NCBI RefSeq assembly: GCF_014651135.1
Contig: NZ_BMWH01000018.1
Location: 62,001-126,000, forward strand
From: Streptomyces echinoruber
Lineage (GTDB): Bacteria > Actinomycetota > Actinomycetes > Streptomycetales > Streptomycetaceae
DNA length: 64,000 nt
Direction of reading: 5' to 3'
How positions within the stretch are numbered: position 1 is the stretch's first letter; every line of letters starts with the position of its first letter. Shown here piece after piece: positions 8,787 to 17,678 of the stretch. The notes below the pieces were generated by a model, which saw nothing but the letters and a program-made list of their open reading frames with translations, ran no database searches and was not told the origin of the DNA. Made by a program: the position numbers and the translations under genes.

Positions 8787-9569
8787 GTGAGCGCCATGCC
8801 GATCGCCCTGCTGCTCACCACCGCCGCCACCGGCGCCGTGGGAGTCGCTGTCCTGCGCAACATCATGGTGCTGCGCCGCCAGGTCGCCGCTCTGCACGCG
8901 GAGCTGGCCGAGGGCCGGGCCGCCCTGTTGCGCGGCGCGGTACCCGCCGCCCGCACCACGTCCGACGCCGAGCGGATACGCGCGGCCGTCGCCGAGGCGC
9001 TCGCCGAGGAACGCGAGCGGGAGCTGGCCGAGGCGCGTGCCTTCTGGGCCGCGCAGGAGGCCCGTGACGCGTCCGACGCGCCGTCCCTGCTGAGCCTGGC
9101 CGACCAGGACCTGTTCCTGCCCCGGCAGGCCGACTTCGCCGGTCTGGAGCCGGTCTCCGAGACCGGTACGGAGAACGAGGAGAACGCCGGGGAGTCCGCG
9201 GAGCCGGCCGCGGCACGCCGCCGTCACCCCTCCCACCCCGACTTCGTGCCGGGCCCGTCGCCGGCGGTGAGCGACCACGAGAGCACGGTGGCCCGCCTGG
9301 AGCACCTGGCGGAGGCGCGCATACCGCTGACCGACGTGCGCCCGGGCCCGCTGGGCACCCTCGACGTCTACGCCTTCGCCGACGGCACCACGCTGTACAT
9401 GACGCCGGGCCACCGCGAGACGACCGAACGCCTGGCCGCCGCCCTGCGCGCGGGCGAGAGCCCGGTCCTGCTGGGCGGCTCGGGCATCTCCGGCGCCTAC
9501 ACCCTCACGTTCGCGTGCGGCGAGGAGAAGGTGTACGTGCTGGCGGACCGGGTGATCGCCTCCCTCTGA
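8787..9569 (+). CDS. Hypothetical protein with N-terminal anchor and coiled coil
   Basis: The product has 260 residues and a GTG start with cgggag upstream; an ATG three codons later is possible. A single N-terminal transmembrane segment (residues 4-22) is followed by a charged helical region (about 25-95, heptad-like, rich in Ala/Glu/Arg), an acidic linker, and a C-terminal globular domain (about 165-260). I do not recognise the family. The layout suggests a membrane-tethered cytoplasmic protein. Confidence 0.7.
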   Translation: MSAMPIALLLTTAATGAVGVAVLRNIMVLRRQVAALHAELAEGRAALLRGAVPAARTTSDAERIRAAVAEALAEERERELAEARAFWAAQEARDASDAPSLLSLADQDLFLPRQADFAGLEPVSETGTENEENAGESAEPAAARRRHPSHPDFVPGPSPAVSDHESTVARLEHLAEARIPLTDVRPGPLGTLDVYAFADGTTLYMTPGHRETTERLAAALRAGESPVLLGGSGISGAYTLTFACGEEKVYVLADRVIASL

Positions 9570-9744
9570 CCCTCCCGGCCATCCCCGGCCCTCCTTCCCC
9601 GGCCTTTCCCTCCCCCGGGTCTTCCTTCCTCCCGGCCTTCCCTTCCCCGGCCTTCCCTTCCCCGGCCGGACCGGCGGCCGCCGCGGGCGGCCGCCCGCGG
9701 CGGCGCACGGCGCTCGCGCCTCCGCGCGCCTGTTGCGCGCCGGT

Positions 9745-10065
9745 TCACACCCCAGCCCGCTGCTGCGCCTCCTCCACCAGCCGCACGGCCTCCTTCACCT
9801 CGGCCTCGCTCGTGAGGACGAGGGCCAGGTCGTGCCCGGCCACCATCACCTGATCCGCCGCGGCGAACATCCCGGCGTCCGGCATCTCCCGGGGCTGCCT
9901 GCCGGGTTCCTCCACGAGCTGCGCCCGCCGCGCCAGCTCCCGGGCCAGCGCCAGCGCCTCCGCGGCGGCGCCGCGCTGCAGCCGGCTCTGCGGCGCGGCC
10001 CGCAGCCGGTCGGCGAACTGCTCCACGGCACGGTTCAGGGGCGTCGTATCAACCATGTCGGCCAC
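9745..10065 (-). CDS. Small hypothetical helical protein
   Basis: The product has 106 residues, with a GTG start or an in-frame ATG at 10056. It is Ala/Arg/Glu-rich and predicted helical, without membrane segments. It is divergent from the DUF4287 gene, with a gap of about 100 bp. The gap on its other side (9570-9744) holds a pyrimidine-rich repeat based on ccggccttcccttcc, and nothing else. Its function is unknown. Confidence 0.6.
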   Translation of the reverse strand: MADMVDTTPLNRAVEQFADRLRAAPQSRLQRGAAAEALALARELARRAQLVEEPGRQPREMPDAGMFAAADQVMVAGHDLALVLTSEAEVKEAVRLVEEAQQRAGV

Positions 10066-10166
10066 GGCGTGAGCGTACGCGTCCCAGCAGGACTGTTGCC
10101 AACGGGCGAACGGTCAGGCACGGTGACGTGAAGGACCGGCTTCGTCGAACGCGTCCGGAGGCGCCG

Positions 10167-10394
10167 ATGTCCCAACTCTTCTCCGAGGAGACCCATCGCA
10201 ACCTGCTCGCCCGCATTCCCCACTGCACCGGTCGTGAAGTCTCCGACTGGCTGCGCACCGTCGAGGAAGGACCCGCTCTCGGCTTCGAGGACAAGGTCAG
10301 CTGGCTCCGTCACGAACACAACCTCGCCTACGGCCACGCCAAGGCGATCATCCACGAGTACGACCTGAGGCGCGCCGCGCGCAAGCTGCGCTGA
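10167..10394 (+). CDS. DUF4287-type small protein
   Basis: The product has 75 residues, and the ATG at 10167 has ggag seven bases upstream. The sequence contains the family hallmarks EETHRNLLARIP, DWLRTVEEGP and VSWLRHEHNLAYGHAKAIIHEYD. The role of the family is unknown. It is followed directly by a strong hairpin. Confidence 0.8.
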   Translation: MSQLFSEETHRNLLARIPHCTGREVSDWLRTVEEGPALGFEDKVSWLRHEHNLAYGHAKAIIHEYDLRRAARKLR

Positions 10395-10399
10395 CCGGC

Positions 10400-10453
10400 A
10401 GGCGACAGCGGAAAGGGCCCCGGGAGAACCCGGGGCCCTTTCCGCTGTCGCCT
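10400..10453. terminator. Bidirectional terminator with a 25-bp perfect stem
   Basis: An inverted repeat (10400-10424 and 10429-10453) with loop agaa lies between the convergent DUF4287 and Bax-inhibitor genes. The stem is very GC-rich and perfectly paired, which is typical of Streptomyces terminators lacking a U-tract. Confidence 0.92.
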
Positions 10454-10502
10454 TCTCGACCGCTCCCGGTCGCCGGCCGCGGTCAGCCGTTCTCAGCCGT
10501 TC

Positions 10503-11414
10503 TCAGTCGTTGCTGTTGAGGATGGCCACGAGTCGCAGGAACTCGAAGTAGATCCACACCAGCGTCATGGTGAGGCCGAAGGCCGCCAGCCACGCCTCCT
10601 CGCGCGGGGCGCCGTAGGCGACACCGTCCTCGACCTGCTTGAAGTCCAGGGCGAGGAAGCAGGCGCCGAGGATGACGCCGACGACGCCGAAGAAGACGCC
10701 GAGCGCGCCGCTGCGGAGGCCGAGGCCGTCGCCGCCGCCGAACACGGCGAACAGCAGGTTCACCGTCATCAGCAGCACGAAGCCGAGCGCGGCCGCCATC
10801 ACGAAGCCGTAGAAGCGGCGGTTGACGCGGATCCAGCCCGCCTTGTACGCCACGAGGACCGCGGCGAACACCGCCATCGTGCCCAGCACGGCCTGCATGG
10901 CCGCGCCGGAGGCGAAGTGGGTGTCGACGATGCTGGAGACGACGCCGAGGAAGACGCCCTCCAGCGCCGCGTACGACAGGATCAGCGCGGGCGCGGGCCG
11001 GCGCTTGAAGGCCTGGACGAACGCCAGCACCATCGCCACCAGCGCGGCGCCGATCCCGATGCCGTACGACCGGCCGATGGTGGCCTCGTCGACCGGCAGC
11101 AGCGCCCAGGACAGGGCGGCGGTGAGGACCAGCACGCCGAGGGTGGTGGCCGTGCGCACGACGACGTCGTCCATCGTCATCCGGCCCGCGGTGGTGACCG
11201 GGGCCTGCGGCGGCGCGCCGTAGAGGTCCTGCGGGGCGTACGGGTTCTGCGCGTAGGGGTTGCCACTCGGCTGGGCGTACGGGTTGCCCTGCGCGTACGG
11301 GTTGCCCTGCGTGCCGACAGCGGGTCCCCCGGCCTGCGGCGCGGTGTTGAAGCCCGCGTAGCCGTTGTCGCGGCTGAACCCCCGTCGCGAGAAGACCGGG
11401 TTTCTGCTCCTCAT
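10503..11414 (-). CDS. Bax inhibitor-1/YccA family membrane protein
   Basis: The product has 303 residues. The ATG at 11414 is chosen for its GGAGTGAG ribosome site; a longer start is possible. Residues 1-80 are a soluble Gly/Asn/Pro/Tyr/Gln-rich region with GNPYAQ repeats. Residues 90-303 carry seven hydrophobic segments typical of the BI-1 (TMBIM) family, in which bacterial members act as pH-gated calcium leak channels. The cytoplasmic repeat tail is common in actinobacterial members. Confidence 0.9.
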   Translation of the reverse strand: MRSRNPVFSRRGFSRDNGYAGFNTAPQAGGPAVGTQGNPYAQGNPYAQPSGNPYAQNPYAPQDLYGAPPQAPVTTAGRMTMDDVVVRTATTLGVLVLTAALSWALLPVDEATIGRSYGIGIGAALVAMVLAFVQAFKRRPAPALILSYAALEGVFLGVVSSIVDTHFASGAAMQAVLGTMAVFAAVLVAYKAGWIRVNRRFYGFVMAAALGFVLLMTVNLLFAVFGGGDGLGLRSGALGVFFGVVGVILGACFLALDFKQVEDGVAYGAPREEAWLAAFGLTMTLVWIYFEFLRLVAILNSND

Positions 11415-11595
11415 CTCACTCCTCCATGGCCACCCTGCGTAGCCTTGGCTCAAGAGTAATGGAAAGGCAAAGGATTGACCCTAGTGCTTGAGGAGGATCT
11501 TTCCCTCGTCCTGCTGCGCAACACGCTACGCAAGGCGGCGATTCCCGGCCACGGAGGTATCCGCTTCATGACCGATCCGGTACACGCCGGTCGAG

Positions 11596-11740
11596 TCAGT
11601 CGAACGGGAAGCCGGTGCAGCCCTCGGCGAGGCAGCCCTCGGCGAGGTCGATCGCGGCGGCGCGGCAGCCGGCGACGCGCTCCAGGCGGGCCAGTTGCAG
11701 ACGGTCGTCGAAGGGGGTGGCGTCGGGGGCGCGTCGTCAA
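11596..11740 (-). pseudogene. Orphan C-terminal coding remnant
   Basis: On the minus strand an open stretch without a start codon reads ...PFDDRLQLARLERVAGC and ends GCTGFPFD-stop. It is closed upstream by TGA at about 11736. The amino-acid pattern is protein-like (regular helix, Cys spacing) rather than a random frame, so it may be the tail of a decayed gene. The family is not recognised, and chance cannot be excluded. The rest of 11415-11838 holds the Bax-inhibitor promoter side and a 14-bp repeat. Confidence 0.3.
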
Positions 11741-11772
11741 GTCGTAACTGAGTAACTGAACCGCCCGTCCGG

Positions 11773-11845
11773 CGGCCCTCGCCCAGCGGTCCTCACCCAG
11801 CGGTCCTCGCCCAGCAGTCCTCACCCAGCGGTCCTCGCCTAGCGG
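11773..11845. repeat. 14-bp tandem repeat (5+ units) overlapping the sigma-factor stop codon
   Basis: The units are variants of cggtcctcgcccag. The array runs into the minus-strand stop codon (11839-11841) of the ECF sigma factor gene. The unit is not a multiple of three, so copy changes would alter any extended tail. Confidence 0.9.
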
Positions 11846-13098
11846 CCCTCGGCGGCGCGGCGCTCCAGCAGCCGGCGTTCGCGCGCGTTGCGGGTGAGGG
11901 ACGCGGCCCGGGCGAACTCCGCGCGGGCCTCCCGCGTACGGCCCAGGCGGGCCAGCAGGTCGCCCCGCACGCTGGGCAGCAGGTGGTAGTCGCGCAGCGC
12001 CGTCCCGGCGGCGAGGGCGTCGACGATCTCCAGGGCGGGCCCGGGCCCCTCGGTCATGGACACGGCGACGGCGCGGTTGAGTTCGACCACCGGGGACGGG
12101 GCGCGGACGGCGAGCAGGCCGTAGAGGGCGGCGATGCGCCGCCAGTCGGTGTCCTCCCAGGAGTGCGCGAGCGCGTGGCAGGCGGCGATGGCGGCCTGGA
12201 GGGCGTACCGGCCGGGTGCGCCGGTGGCGGTGGCGTCGGCGCGTTCCAGGGCGGCGACACCGCGCGCGATCAGCAGCCGGTTCCAGCGGCGGCGGTCCTG
12301 GTCCTTCAGCAGCACCGGCTCGCCGTCGGGGCCGGTGCGGGCGGCGGTGCGGGACGCCTGGAACTCCAGCAGCGCGGCCAGCGCGTGCACCTCGGGCTCC
12401 TTCGGCATCAGCGCGCACAGTTGCCGGGCCAGGCGCAGCGCGTCCTCGCACAGCGCCGGGCGCAGCCAGTCGTCGCCGGAGGTGGCGGAGTACCCCTCGT
12501 TGAAGATGAGGTAGACGACGTCCAGGACGGAGCCGAGACGGGCCTCGCGGTCCGGGCCGTACGGCACCTCGAAGGCGACGTTCTTCGCCGCCAGCGTGCG
12601 TTTGGCGCGCACGATCCGCTGGGCCACGGTCGCCTCCGGCACGAGGAACGCCCGGGCGGTCTCGGCGGTGGTCAGGCCGCCGAGCAGGCGCAGCGTGAGA
12701 GCGGTGCGGGCCTCGGCGGACAGCACCGGGTGGCAGGTGGTGAAGACCAGCCGCAGCAGGTCGTCGTCGATGTCGTCGGGGCCGGACGGCTCCTCGGGCG
12801 GCGCCGCGGTCTCGAGGTCCCGCCCGATCTCCGCCAGCTTGCGGGCGTAGCGCTCCCGGCGGCGGACCAGGTCCACGGCGCGGTTGCGGGCCGCGGTCAG
12901 GAGCCAGGCGCCCGGACTGTCCGGCACCCCGTCCCGCGGCCACTGCTCCAGCGCCGCGACGAGCGCGTCCTGCGCCAGTTCCTCGGCGATGCCGACGTCG
13001 CGGACGATGCGGGCGACGGCGGCGACGACGCGCGGGAACTCCAGGCGGAAGACGGTCTCGACGGTTCCGGCCGGGTCGACGGAGGGCTGCGGGCTCAC
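11839..13098 (-). CDS. ECF sigma factor, ECF42-like with long C-terminal TPR-like extension
   Basis: The product has 419 residues. The GTG start (VSPQPSV) has GGGGGG upstream; the open frame extends further but with random-looking composition. Region sigma2 covers about residues 12-85 (FPRVVAAVARIVRDVGIAEELAQDAL, with RRRERY), and sigma4 about 115-175 (LTTAETARAFLVPEATVAQRIVRAK). About 240 more residues of alpha-helical repeats (DLLARLGRTREARAEFARAA) follow, as expected for ECF42. Members pair with a DGPF-domain protein, and one lies just upstream on the same strand (13438). There is no anti-sigma factor; the extension is thought to control activity. Confidence 0.9.
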   Translation of the reverse strand: MSPQPSVDPAGTVETVFRLEFPRVVAAVARIVRDVGIAEELAQDALVAALEQWPRDGVPDSPGAWLLTAARNRAVDLVRRRERYARKLAEIGRDLETAAPPEEPSGPDDIDDDLLRLVFTTCHPVLSAEARTALTLRLLGGLTTAETARAFLVPEATVAQRIVRAKRTLAAKNVAFEVPYGPDREARLGSVLDVVYLIFNEGYSATSGDDWLRPALCEDALRLARQLCALMPKEPEVHALAALLEFQASRTAARTGPDGEPVLLKDQDRRRWNRLLIARGVAALERADATATGAPGRYALQAAIAACHALAHSWEDTDWRRIAALYGLLAVRAPSPVVELNRAVAVSMTEGPGPALEIVDALAAGTALRDYHLLPSVRGDLLARLGRTREARAEFARAASLTRNARERRLLERRAAEGR

Positions 13099-13437
13099 AA
13101 CCCCCCATTCGACACCCGGACCGGCGTACGGCCAAGCGGATCCGGCGCCCGGAGCCCCGGACGCCGGGGAAGCCGGTCGGCGGGCGGCGTCCGGTGCGGG
13201 CGGCCACGCGGTGCGCGGCGCGCAGTGCGCGCGATCGCCGGGCGCCGGGCGCCGGGCGCCGGAAGGGCCTCGGGGCGGAGCCGGCCGGGCCTTCCGGCAA
13301 CGCGGCAACCCGGCAACGCGGCGAGCACGGTGCGGGCCACGCGTCGGCGTGCCGGGCGCCCGTCGTGCGCGGGGGCTCAGGGCAGGTAGCCGCTGACGCG
13401 GTCGCCGGGGCGCCGGGCGCCCGCCGGGCGCGGGGGC
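13099..13437. other. 339-bp gap between sigma factor and DGPF genes
   Basis: The gap is GC-rich sequence with direct repeats of gcgcgggggctcag (about 13366-13379 and 13428-13441) and several ccgggcgcc motifs. It looks like duplicated fragments of the downstream gene's end. It holds no gene. Confidence 0.5.
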
Positions 13438-13794
13438 TCAGCCCTCGGCGATCTCCCGCACCTCGCAGGTGACCGTCCAGAACTCCTCGTGCACCTTCAG
13501 GAACCGCTTGGTCCACTCGATCGCCTCGGCCCTGTCCTTGCACTGCATGAGCGCGTAGCCGCCGATGACCTCCTTGGACTCGGTGAACGGCCCGTCGGTG
13601 ACGGAGATCTCGCCGCCCTCGTAGCGGACGCGGGTGCCCTGCGCGGACGGCGTCAGCCCGGCGGTGTCGAGCATCACCCCGGCCTTGGTCATCTCCTCGA
13701 GCAGGGCGTCCATGCGCTGCATCAGCTCGGGGCTCGGGCCCTCGGCGGGCGCGTTGTTCTCGTCGATCCGCACGAGGGACAGGTAGCGGGGCAT
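13438..13794 (-). CDS. DGPF-domain (YCII-related) protein
   Basis: The product has 118 residues, and the ATG is preceded by GGAGGAGG. It contains the signature VTDGPFTESKEVIGGYAL, the characteristic DGPF motif, in a ferredoxin-like YCII fold. Such proteins are encoded next to ECF42-type sigma factors and are thought to belong to their signalling pathway or target set. Its reaction is unknown. It lies upstream of the sigma gene on the same strand, separated by a repeat-rich gap. Confidence 0.92.
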   Translation of the reverse strand: MPRYLSLVRIDENNAPAEGPSPELMQRMDALLEEMTKAGVMLDTAGLTPSAQGTRVRYEGGEISVTDGPFTESKEVIGGYALMQCKDRAEAIEWTKRFLKVHEEFWTVTCEVREIAEG

Positions 13795-13984
13795 GGTGCC
13801 TCCTCCGGTCGGTGGGCGGGGCCTCTCCCCGCCTCTCACCCCATGCGTCGAACGGGAACCCGCGGGATCGACACCACCGGGAGAATTTCTCCGGAGATTT
13901 TCCGCGGGGGTCCTCGGACAGGCCGGCGCCCCGACACGAAGACCTCCGCGACAGCGGGCCGGGGCAGGCCGTGCCGTGTGGAGG

Positions 13985-14085
13985 CCGGGTCCTCCTCGTC
14001 GGCGTCCTCCTCGTCGGCGTCCTCCGCTCCGCCGTCCTCGACGAGGACGCCCCGGTCGGGAGAAGGCCGCTCGGGCCCGGTCGGC
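13985..14085 (+). pseudogene. Fragment related to the XRE gene at 16.6 kb
   Basis: The stretch 14031-14058 is identical over 28 nt to 16859-16886 inside the XRE regulator gene. Both encode AVLDEDAPV. The sequence upstream (two copies of gtcctcctcgtcggc) and downstream also resembles it in the same frame. There is no start codon or complete domain. It is best read as a decayed partial copy of a related regulator, lying at the left edge of the bldA-side cluster. Confidence 0.5.
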
Positions 14086-15225
14086 CTAGACCCTCTGCAG
14101 GTCGAGCAGTTCGGTGAGGAAGTCGGCGTTCGCGGCGAGGTCGTGGCCGAGCACCACCGAGTGGTGCGGGAGCTCCGCCAGGCGGTGCGCCACCTCGTGC
14201 CTGACCTCCTCCAGACCGCCGCCGTCGACCCGGGCGAGCTCGAAGATGTCCGGGTAGCGGTCCTCCGTCCTGCCGCTCATGAAGTCTCCGTCCCCCAGCC
14301 CTCGGGCCGCGTCCTCCTCGACGGCCGGGACAGCACCCGGCTCGATCCGCGGGAACACCAGCGCGCCCGCCTCGCCCTCGGTCGCCAGCGGCACGCCGAA
14401 CCAGGCCGGGAACTGGTCGGGGAAGACCTGCGCCTTGAGCTCCCGGCCGCCCTCCCACAGCGGCTCGCGGCGGCCGGCGAGGATCGCCTCCGTGACCCGC
14501 CCGTCCTGCGTCGGGTGCAGCGCCTCCCCGGCCTCCAGCCGCTCGCGGGCGACGTCGAACCAGCCGAGCGCGTCGAGGAGGCCGAGGCCGAGCGCGGCGG
14601 CCGACGGCCACGGCAGCACATCGACGCCGCCGTGGTCGTCGGGGCGGACGAAGACGCGGTCGTTGGCGAGGAGCCCGAGGCCGTGCCGGGACGCGAGGGT
14701 GAGGGCCGTCGCCGTCTTGCCCGCCCCCTTCCGTCCGAACGTCAGGACGACCCGGCTCTCGTGCACGACCGCGGAGGCGTGCAGCACCGCCCAGCCGTCG
14801 CGGAGCAGCATGCCGCGCATCAGCTCGCGGGCGAGGCGGGCGGTCGCCGTGGCGACGGGTTCGGTGTCGCATCCGGTGATCGTCAGGCTCGCCCCGGCCG
14901 GCTCGGACCGGTAGGCCAGTGCTTCCTGCGGGGAGACGGCCCGGATCACCCCGGCGGCCTCGTCACGGGCGAGGAGTGTCTGTGCCCTGGCGTAGGTGGT
15001 GCTCGTGTGCGGGGCCTGCGTGACGGCGAGGGAGGCCTCCGCGTACGCCGCGGGGTCGACCTCGGCGAGGACGAGCGGGCCCGTGCACACGCTCTGCGGC
15101 GGCGTCTCGGCCGCTTTCCACCACTGGCCGACGTATCGGGCCGACCAGTCGGTGACGGCACGGTCGGCGGAGACGACGCTCACCGCGGCGCCTGCGGCCT
15201 CCAGGCGGACGGCATGGCTGGTCAT
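14086..15225 (-). CDS. HPr-kinase-like P-loop protein
   Basis: The product has 379 residues, and AGGAGG precedes the ATG. A P-loop GRKGAGKT (164-171) follows the motif WAVLHASAV (145-153), and ANDRVFV lies about 30 residues further on. This is the arrangement of the HPr kinase/phosphorylase C-terminal fold (HprK-like 'serine kinases'). True HprK has a shorter, different N-terminus, and this protein lacks an obvious HprK signature loop. In actinobacteria, HprK-like proteins accompany small-molecule or peptide-modification genes rather than PTS control. Here they sit with regulators, so the substrate is unknown. It is the last gene of this strand before the remnant. Confidence 0.75.
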   Translation of the reverse strand: MTSHAVRLEAAGAAVSVVSADRAVTDWSARYVGQWWKAAETPPQSVCTGPLVLAEVDPAAYAEASLAVTQAPHTSTTYARAQTLLARDEAAGVIRAVSPQEALAYRSEPAGASLTITGCDTEPVATATARLARELMRGMLLRDGWAVLHASAVVHESRVVLTFGRKGAGKTATALTLASRHGLGLLANDRVFVRPDDHGGVDVLPWPSAAALGLGLLDALGWFDVARERLEAGEALHPTQDGRVTEAILAGRREPLWEGGRELKAQVFPDQFPAWFGVPLATEGEAGALVFPRIEPGAVPAVEEDAARGLGDGDFMSGRTEDRYPDIFELARVDGGGLEEVRHEVAHRLAELPHHSVVLGHDLAANADFLTELLDLQRV

Positions 15226-15413
15226 CGGGTTCCTCCTGACGGAAGCGGTCGGGACGGGACACCGCGCACCTCGTGGTAGGCGGCGCGGAGCTTGGTGCGG
15301 GCGGCCTCCAGCTGCCGGTCCTCGCCGTCGTCCAGCGGAGGCATGCACGGCAGGGGGGCGCGGAGGAGGGGGGCGGCCGGAGCGTCATCACCGTCGGTCC
15401 GTCGCCTCGGGCG

Positions 15414-15806
15414 TCAGCGGCTGCACTGCGGGAAGTGCGATCGGCACGAGCTCGCCGGTCTCCCGCAGTGGGGATGGATGGCCCAGAGGGCACGGCAGTT
15501 CAAGGCGAGATCTTCCATGTGGACGGCGGCCGTGCGGTCGTCCGGGCCGGGTCCCTGGTCGAGGGTGTGCCGCACGCGGCTGAGGAGCCACCGTGCCGTT
15601 TCCCGGTCGGTGGTGTCATGCCGCTGAGCGGTGTTCGCCGTCTCCACCCGGGGGGCCAGAACCTCGACATACCCGCGCAGACGTGCCGTCAGGACGTCAA
15701 CGCGGTCCCGGTCCGGCACGTGCAGAGGCATTCGGCTCGTCAACTCCAGGGCCTCGTTCCAGTCCTGCCGCATCCGCTCGGTGTCATGCGCGGGGACCTC
15801 GTTCAC
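15414..15806 (-). CDS. Hypothetical protein (DUF6415-like)
   Basis: The product has 130 residues. The GTG start overlaps the stop codon of the preceding gene (GTGA arrangement), which indicates translational coupling. The sequence is helical and charged ([20 protein letters not shown], then [17 protein letters not shown]) and ends in a Cys/His-containing tail ([14 protein letters not shown]). It resembles the Streptomyces DUF6415 family, often found near regulators and natural-product genes. Function is unknown. A 188-bp gap to the HprK-like gene shows nothing recognisable. Confidence 0.65.
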   Translation of the reverse strand: MNEVPAHDTERMRQDWNEALELTSRMPLHVPDRDRVDVLTARLRGYVEVLAPRVETANTAQRHDTTDRETARWLLSRVRHTLDQGPGPDDRTAAVHMEDLALNCRALWAIHPHCGRPASSCRSHFPQCSR

Positions 15807-16372
15807 CGCTGCCCGCTTCCCGCCCGGACAGGCTCGCTCGCCGTCTCCAGGACGCGCAGCCGGCCGAAGTCCACGAGCTGAGCGACCGCATCGGGACGGC
15901 ACAGGTCACCGGGCCTGTCCATCGGCACCGACCAGTAGGAGCGGGCCGTCGGGTGGTGCACGTCGCAATCGGGGTGCGGTACACCGACATAGGTGTTCCG
16001 GCCGAAGCAGTCCGTTTGCGGCTTGGACCAGCGGTGGCAGGTACTCGTCGGCACCAGGCAGTAGAACCAGGCGGCCGTCTGGTCCGCGAAGACGGGACCG
16101 CCGTGCAACGCCCTGGTCAGGTATGCGCTCACGCCCTCGCGGTCCTCGGTGCCGGCGGCGGCGAACACGATCGGTGCGGGGATGCGGATCGTGGTGAACA
16201 GGCCGCCGCAGCGCAGCAAAGCCACGCCTTGCCGAGCCCATTCATCGCAGGCCGTGTCCCGGCTGTCCGCGGCCCGCAGCAGCCAGTGCGCCACGGACAG
16301 GTCGCCATCGGACCGCAGGTGCACCACCGCTCCCGAGGACGTCCCGGCCGGCTCGCACGTCTCCTCTCTCAC
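15803..16372 (-). CDS. Hypothetical protein, Cys/His-rich
   Basis: The product has 189 residues and a GTG start preceded by a perfect AGGAGGTG. I do not recognise the family. It has eight cysteines, several in pairs with histidines (CHRW, CDVHH), which might bind metal. There is no signal or membrane segment. It overlaps the next gene by 4 bp, so the two form one operon. It is divergent from the XRE regulator (219-bp gap). Confidence 0.7.
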   Translation of the reverse strand: MREETCEPAGTSSGAVVHLRSDGDLSVAHWLLRAADSRDTACDEWARQGVALLRCGGLFTTIRIPAPIVFAAAGTEDREGVSAYLTRALHGGPVFADQTAAWFYCLVPTSTCHRWSKPQTDCFGRNTYVGVPHPDCDVHHPTARSYWSVPMDRPGDLCRPDAVAQLVDFGRLRVLETASEPVRAGSGQR

Positions 16373-16591
16373 CGCCGCACCTCCTGTCCTGCCACCTTCG
16401 AGCCATCGGCTCCCCGAACGGAGTACACGCGCAACCGTCTCCCTCTACGCTCGAAACTGCGACGCTTCGACCGTAGAAAGAGCAGGTCGGAGCCAGAAGT
16501 GACGGCGAGTACAGGTAATTCGAGTTCGACCCTCCGGGATGGACGCCCCATGCGGCCTGGCCCTCGACAAACCCTGACGAGCAGTACGGGA

Positions 16592-17665
16592 ATGCCCATG
16601 CGCCTCCGCGCCGGCCTGATCTCCGGGTACGTCCTGCGCGTCATAAGGGAGCAGCAGGGACACACCCAGGAGGAGTCCGCCGAGCATCTGCAGGTGAGCC
16701 CGGACACCATCGCCGGATGGGAGACCGGGCGCCGGCCCCTGACCGCCGTACCGGTCGGGCAGATGCTGCGGCACCGGCACCGGCTGATGCAGCTGGGCAC
16801 CCCCGCCGCCCTCCTCCAAACCCTCGACCGCGCGCTGGAGGCCGACGTCCTCCTCGCCGCCGTCCTCGACGAGGACGCCCCGGTCGAGGGGAGTCCGCTC
16901 GGCACGATGGTCATGCAGCGCGACCTGGGCGAGGTGCTGGCCTGGCCGCTCAACGGGGTACCGCCGCAGTCCGTGCGCGCTCTTCCCCGGCCTGCTCGCC
17001 CGCGCCGCGGTCCCGCGCCGTCCGGGCCCGAGCTGACCCACGACGAGCGCCGCGCGTTCTTCACACGGATGCGCCGCACCGTCGAGCAGGCCCGAGGCCG
17101 GGAACATTTCCTCCTGCGCCGCCAGGCCCTTTACCTCTCCGGCTACGACCGTGCCCCGGAGGCCGCCGAGTGGCTCGCCCACCAGCAGCGCACCGAACGC
17201 CCCGACGACTGGCTCACTCGCTGGCTCACCGCCCGCTCGGTCGCGGCCGTCGCCGCCCGCCAGGGCGACCGCGACCGCATGACCCACTTCATCGACACCG
17301 CCCTCCAGGACGACGACGCCGGCGAGGCCGCCAACCTGAACTACTGGGCGTACTGGGTCGGCGAGATGCGGTGCCTCGAGCTCTCGGACGACTTCATCGC
17401 CGACCGCACACTCCGCCCGTGGCCCGGCGACAAGCTCCTCACGCACCTCGTCCAGGGCATCACGCCCGAGCACGGATACATGGACCTCAACATCCACAGC
17501 GTGTGGTCACTGCTCCAGGTACGGCCCAACCTGCTGCGCTCCGGAGCAGCCGCCCGGGCCCTGCGCGACCGGCTTCCGATCATGTTGGATGGCCGGGAGC
17601 TCTCGCCACGCGGCAGGCGGGAGCTGGAGAGCATCCGCTACGCGATCCGCCTCGCCGAGGCGTGA
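16592..17665 (+). CDS. XRE-family helix-turn-helix regulator
   Basis: The product is about 357 residues, starting at ATG 16592 or 16598; no strong ribosome site is visible, so the start is uncertain. Residues 5-60 form a Cro/C1-type HTH ([20 protein letters not shown], then [16 protein letters not shown]). The remaining 290 residues are helical and resemble the ligand-sensing part of Streptomyces XRE regulators. The HD-domain gene follows after 13 bp, so they are probably cotranscribed, and the divergent operon at 16372 is a likely target. The stretch 16859-16886 is duplicated at 14031. Confidence 0.85.
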   Translation: MPMRLRAGLISGYVLRVIREQQGHTQEESAEHLQVSPDTIAGWETGRRPLTAVPVGQMLRHRHRLMQLGTPAALLQTLDRALEADVLLAAVLDEDAPVEGSPLGTMVMQRDLGEVLAWPLNGVPPQSVRALPRPARPRRGPAPSGPELTHDERRAFFTRMRRTVEQARGREHFLLRRQALYLSGYDRAPEAAEWLAHQQRTERPDDWLTRWLTARSVAAVAARQGDRDRMTHFIDTALQDDDAGEAANLNYWAYWVGEMRCLELSDDFIADRTLRPWPGDKLLTHLVQGITPEHGYMDLNIHSVWSLLQVRPNLLRSGAAARALRDRLPIMLDGRELSPRGRRELESIRYAIRLAEA

Positions 17666-17678
17666 GAGGAGACCGAAG

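Noticed and set aside
13846-13870. tRNA-like T-loop sequence gtcgaacgggaacccgc
   Set aside because: No acceptor or anticodon stem can be drawn around it.
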